Below are positions 5,126-5,458 of a DNA stretch of 5,458 nt, in pieces (position 1 is the first letter of the stretch; the number at the start of each line of letters is the position of its first letter). The notes beneath the pieces are model-generated. The model worked only from the letters and a program-made list of their open reading frames with translations, was not told the DNA's origin and made no database searches. Origin of the DNA: Acidobacteriota bacterium (GTDB taxonomy: Bacteria; Acidobacteriota; Terriglobia; Acidoferrales; UBA7541). A program made the translations under genes and the position numbers. The DNA is taken from positions 1 to 5,458 of the forward strand of contig JAFAZL010000747.1 in assembly GCA_019239815.1 (NCBI GenBank), read 5' to 3'.

Positions 5126-5458
5126 TTGCCCACCACCCACAAACCGCTCCTCGTCCTCGGCCTAATGTCCGGCACTTCCGCCGACGGCATCGACATCGCT
5201 CTCACTAAAATCTCCGGCGCCCCTCCAACCCTCAACGCGGAACTCCTCAATCACACGAGCGTGGATTTTCCTCTGCAAGTCCGCAAAGAAATTCTCCGCA
5301 TCGCCGAACAAACACCCGTTCCCGCTGGCGACCTAAGCCAACTCAATTTCCGCCTCGGCGAGATCTACGCCGAAGCCGCATTGACAGCTTGCAAACGCTT
5401 CGGTGTCTCCCCGCGCAAAATCGCGCTCCTCGGCAACCACGGCCAAACCATCTTTCAT
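5126..5458 (+). CDS. anmK: Anhydro-N-acetylmuramic acid kinase (AnmK), 5' part, cut by window edge
   Basis: AnmK phosphorylates and hydrolyses 1,6-anhydro-N-acetylmuramic acid to MurNAc-6-phosphate, a cytosolic step of cell-wall recycling. It belongs to the sugar kinase/Hsp70/actin ATPase superfamily. The 111 codons in the window contain the N-terminal hallmark LLVLGLMSGTSADGIDIAL (8-26), LNFRLGEIYAEAA (73-85) and LLGNHGQTIFH (101-111). The catalytic Asp and the rest of the roughly 370-residue protein lie beyond the edge. The start is taken as TTG at 5126: an in-frame TGA lies at 5108-5110, and the only later choice, ATG at 5165, would remove the first beta strand (KPLLVLGL) that the fold needs. 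No good Shine-Dalgarno precedes it; instead a small hairpin covers that region. It follows the YrdC-family gene by 81 bases on the same strand and may be cotranscribed. Confidence 0.93.
   Translation, partial: MPTTHKPLLVLGLMSGTSADGIDIALTKISGAPPTLNAELLNHTSVDFPLQVRKEILRIAEQTPVPAGDLSQLNFRLGEIYAEAALTACKRFGVSPRKIALLGNHGQTIFH

Overview
The window looks like ordinary chromosomal DNA from a GC-rich bacterium, most likely an acidobacterium of the Koribacter/Terriglobus type. That assignment is inference. It rests on the gene content, the codon style, and an intergenic repeat whose forward-strand reading gives the 'CHADRSEGSA'-type peptide that I recall from spurious ORFs in such genomes. No phage, IS, CRISPR, tRNA or rRNA feature was seen.

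Layout. Positions 1-4080 form one tightly packed minus-strand operon, read right to left: a SpoU/TrmH-family RNA 2'-O-methyltransferase (4080-3133), the AAA+ replication-recovery ATPase RarA/MgsA (3136-1787), and two tandem paralogous exported proteins with doubled VOC (glyoxalase/dioxygenase) domains (1779-853, and 853 to beyond the left edge). Junctions are a 4-base GTGA overlap, a 7-base gap in which the ribosome site covers the previous stop codon, and a 1-base TGATG overlap. Translation is therefore probably coupled along the operon.

Positions 4081-4378 are the divergent intergenic region. It holds a strong 10-bp hairpin with a third complementary arm, a copy of a recurrent intergenic repeat, and at most a weak promoter. 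From 4379 rightwards the plus strand carries a single-domain threonylcarbamoyl-AMP synthase of the YrdC/TsaC family (TTG start, good Shine-Dalgarno). An 81-bp spacer follows, with a small hairpin directly before the next start. Then comes the 5' part of anmK (anhydro-N-acetylmuramic acid kinase), which runs off the right edge.

How the genes fit together. The right-hand pair are housekeeping genes: tRNA t6A37 modification and cell-wall recycling. The left-hand operon joins RNA modification and stalled-fork rescue to two secreted VOC proteins of unknown substrate. The least explained part is this VOC pair: the C-terminal domain keeps a complete metal-ligand set (partly off the edge in the first copy), while the N-terminal domain has lost ligands differently in each copy. 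I see no clear evidence of a wholly new multi-gene system.
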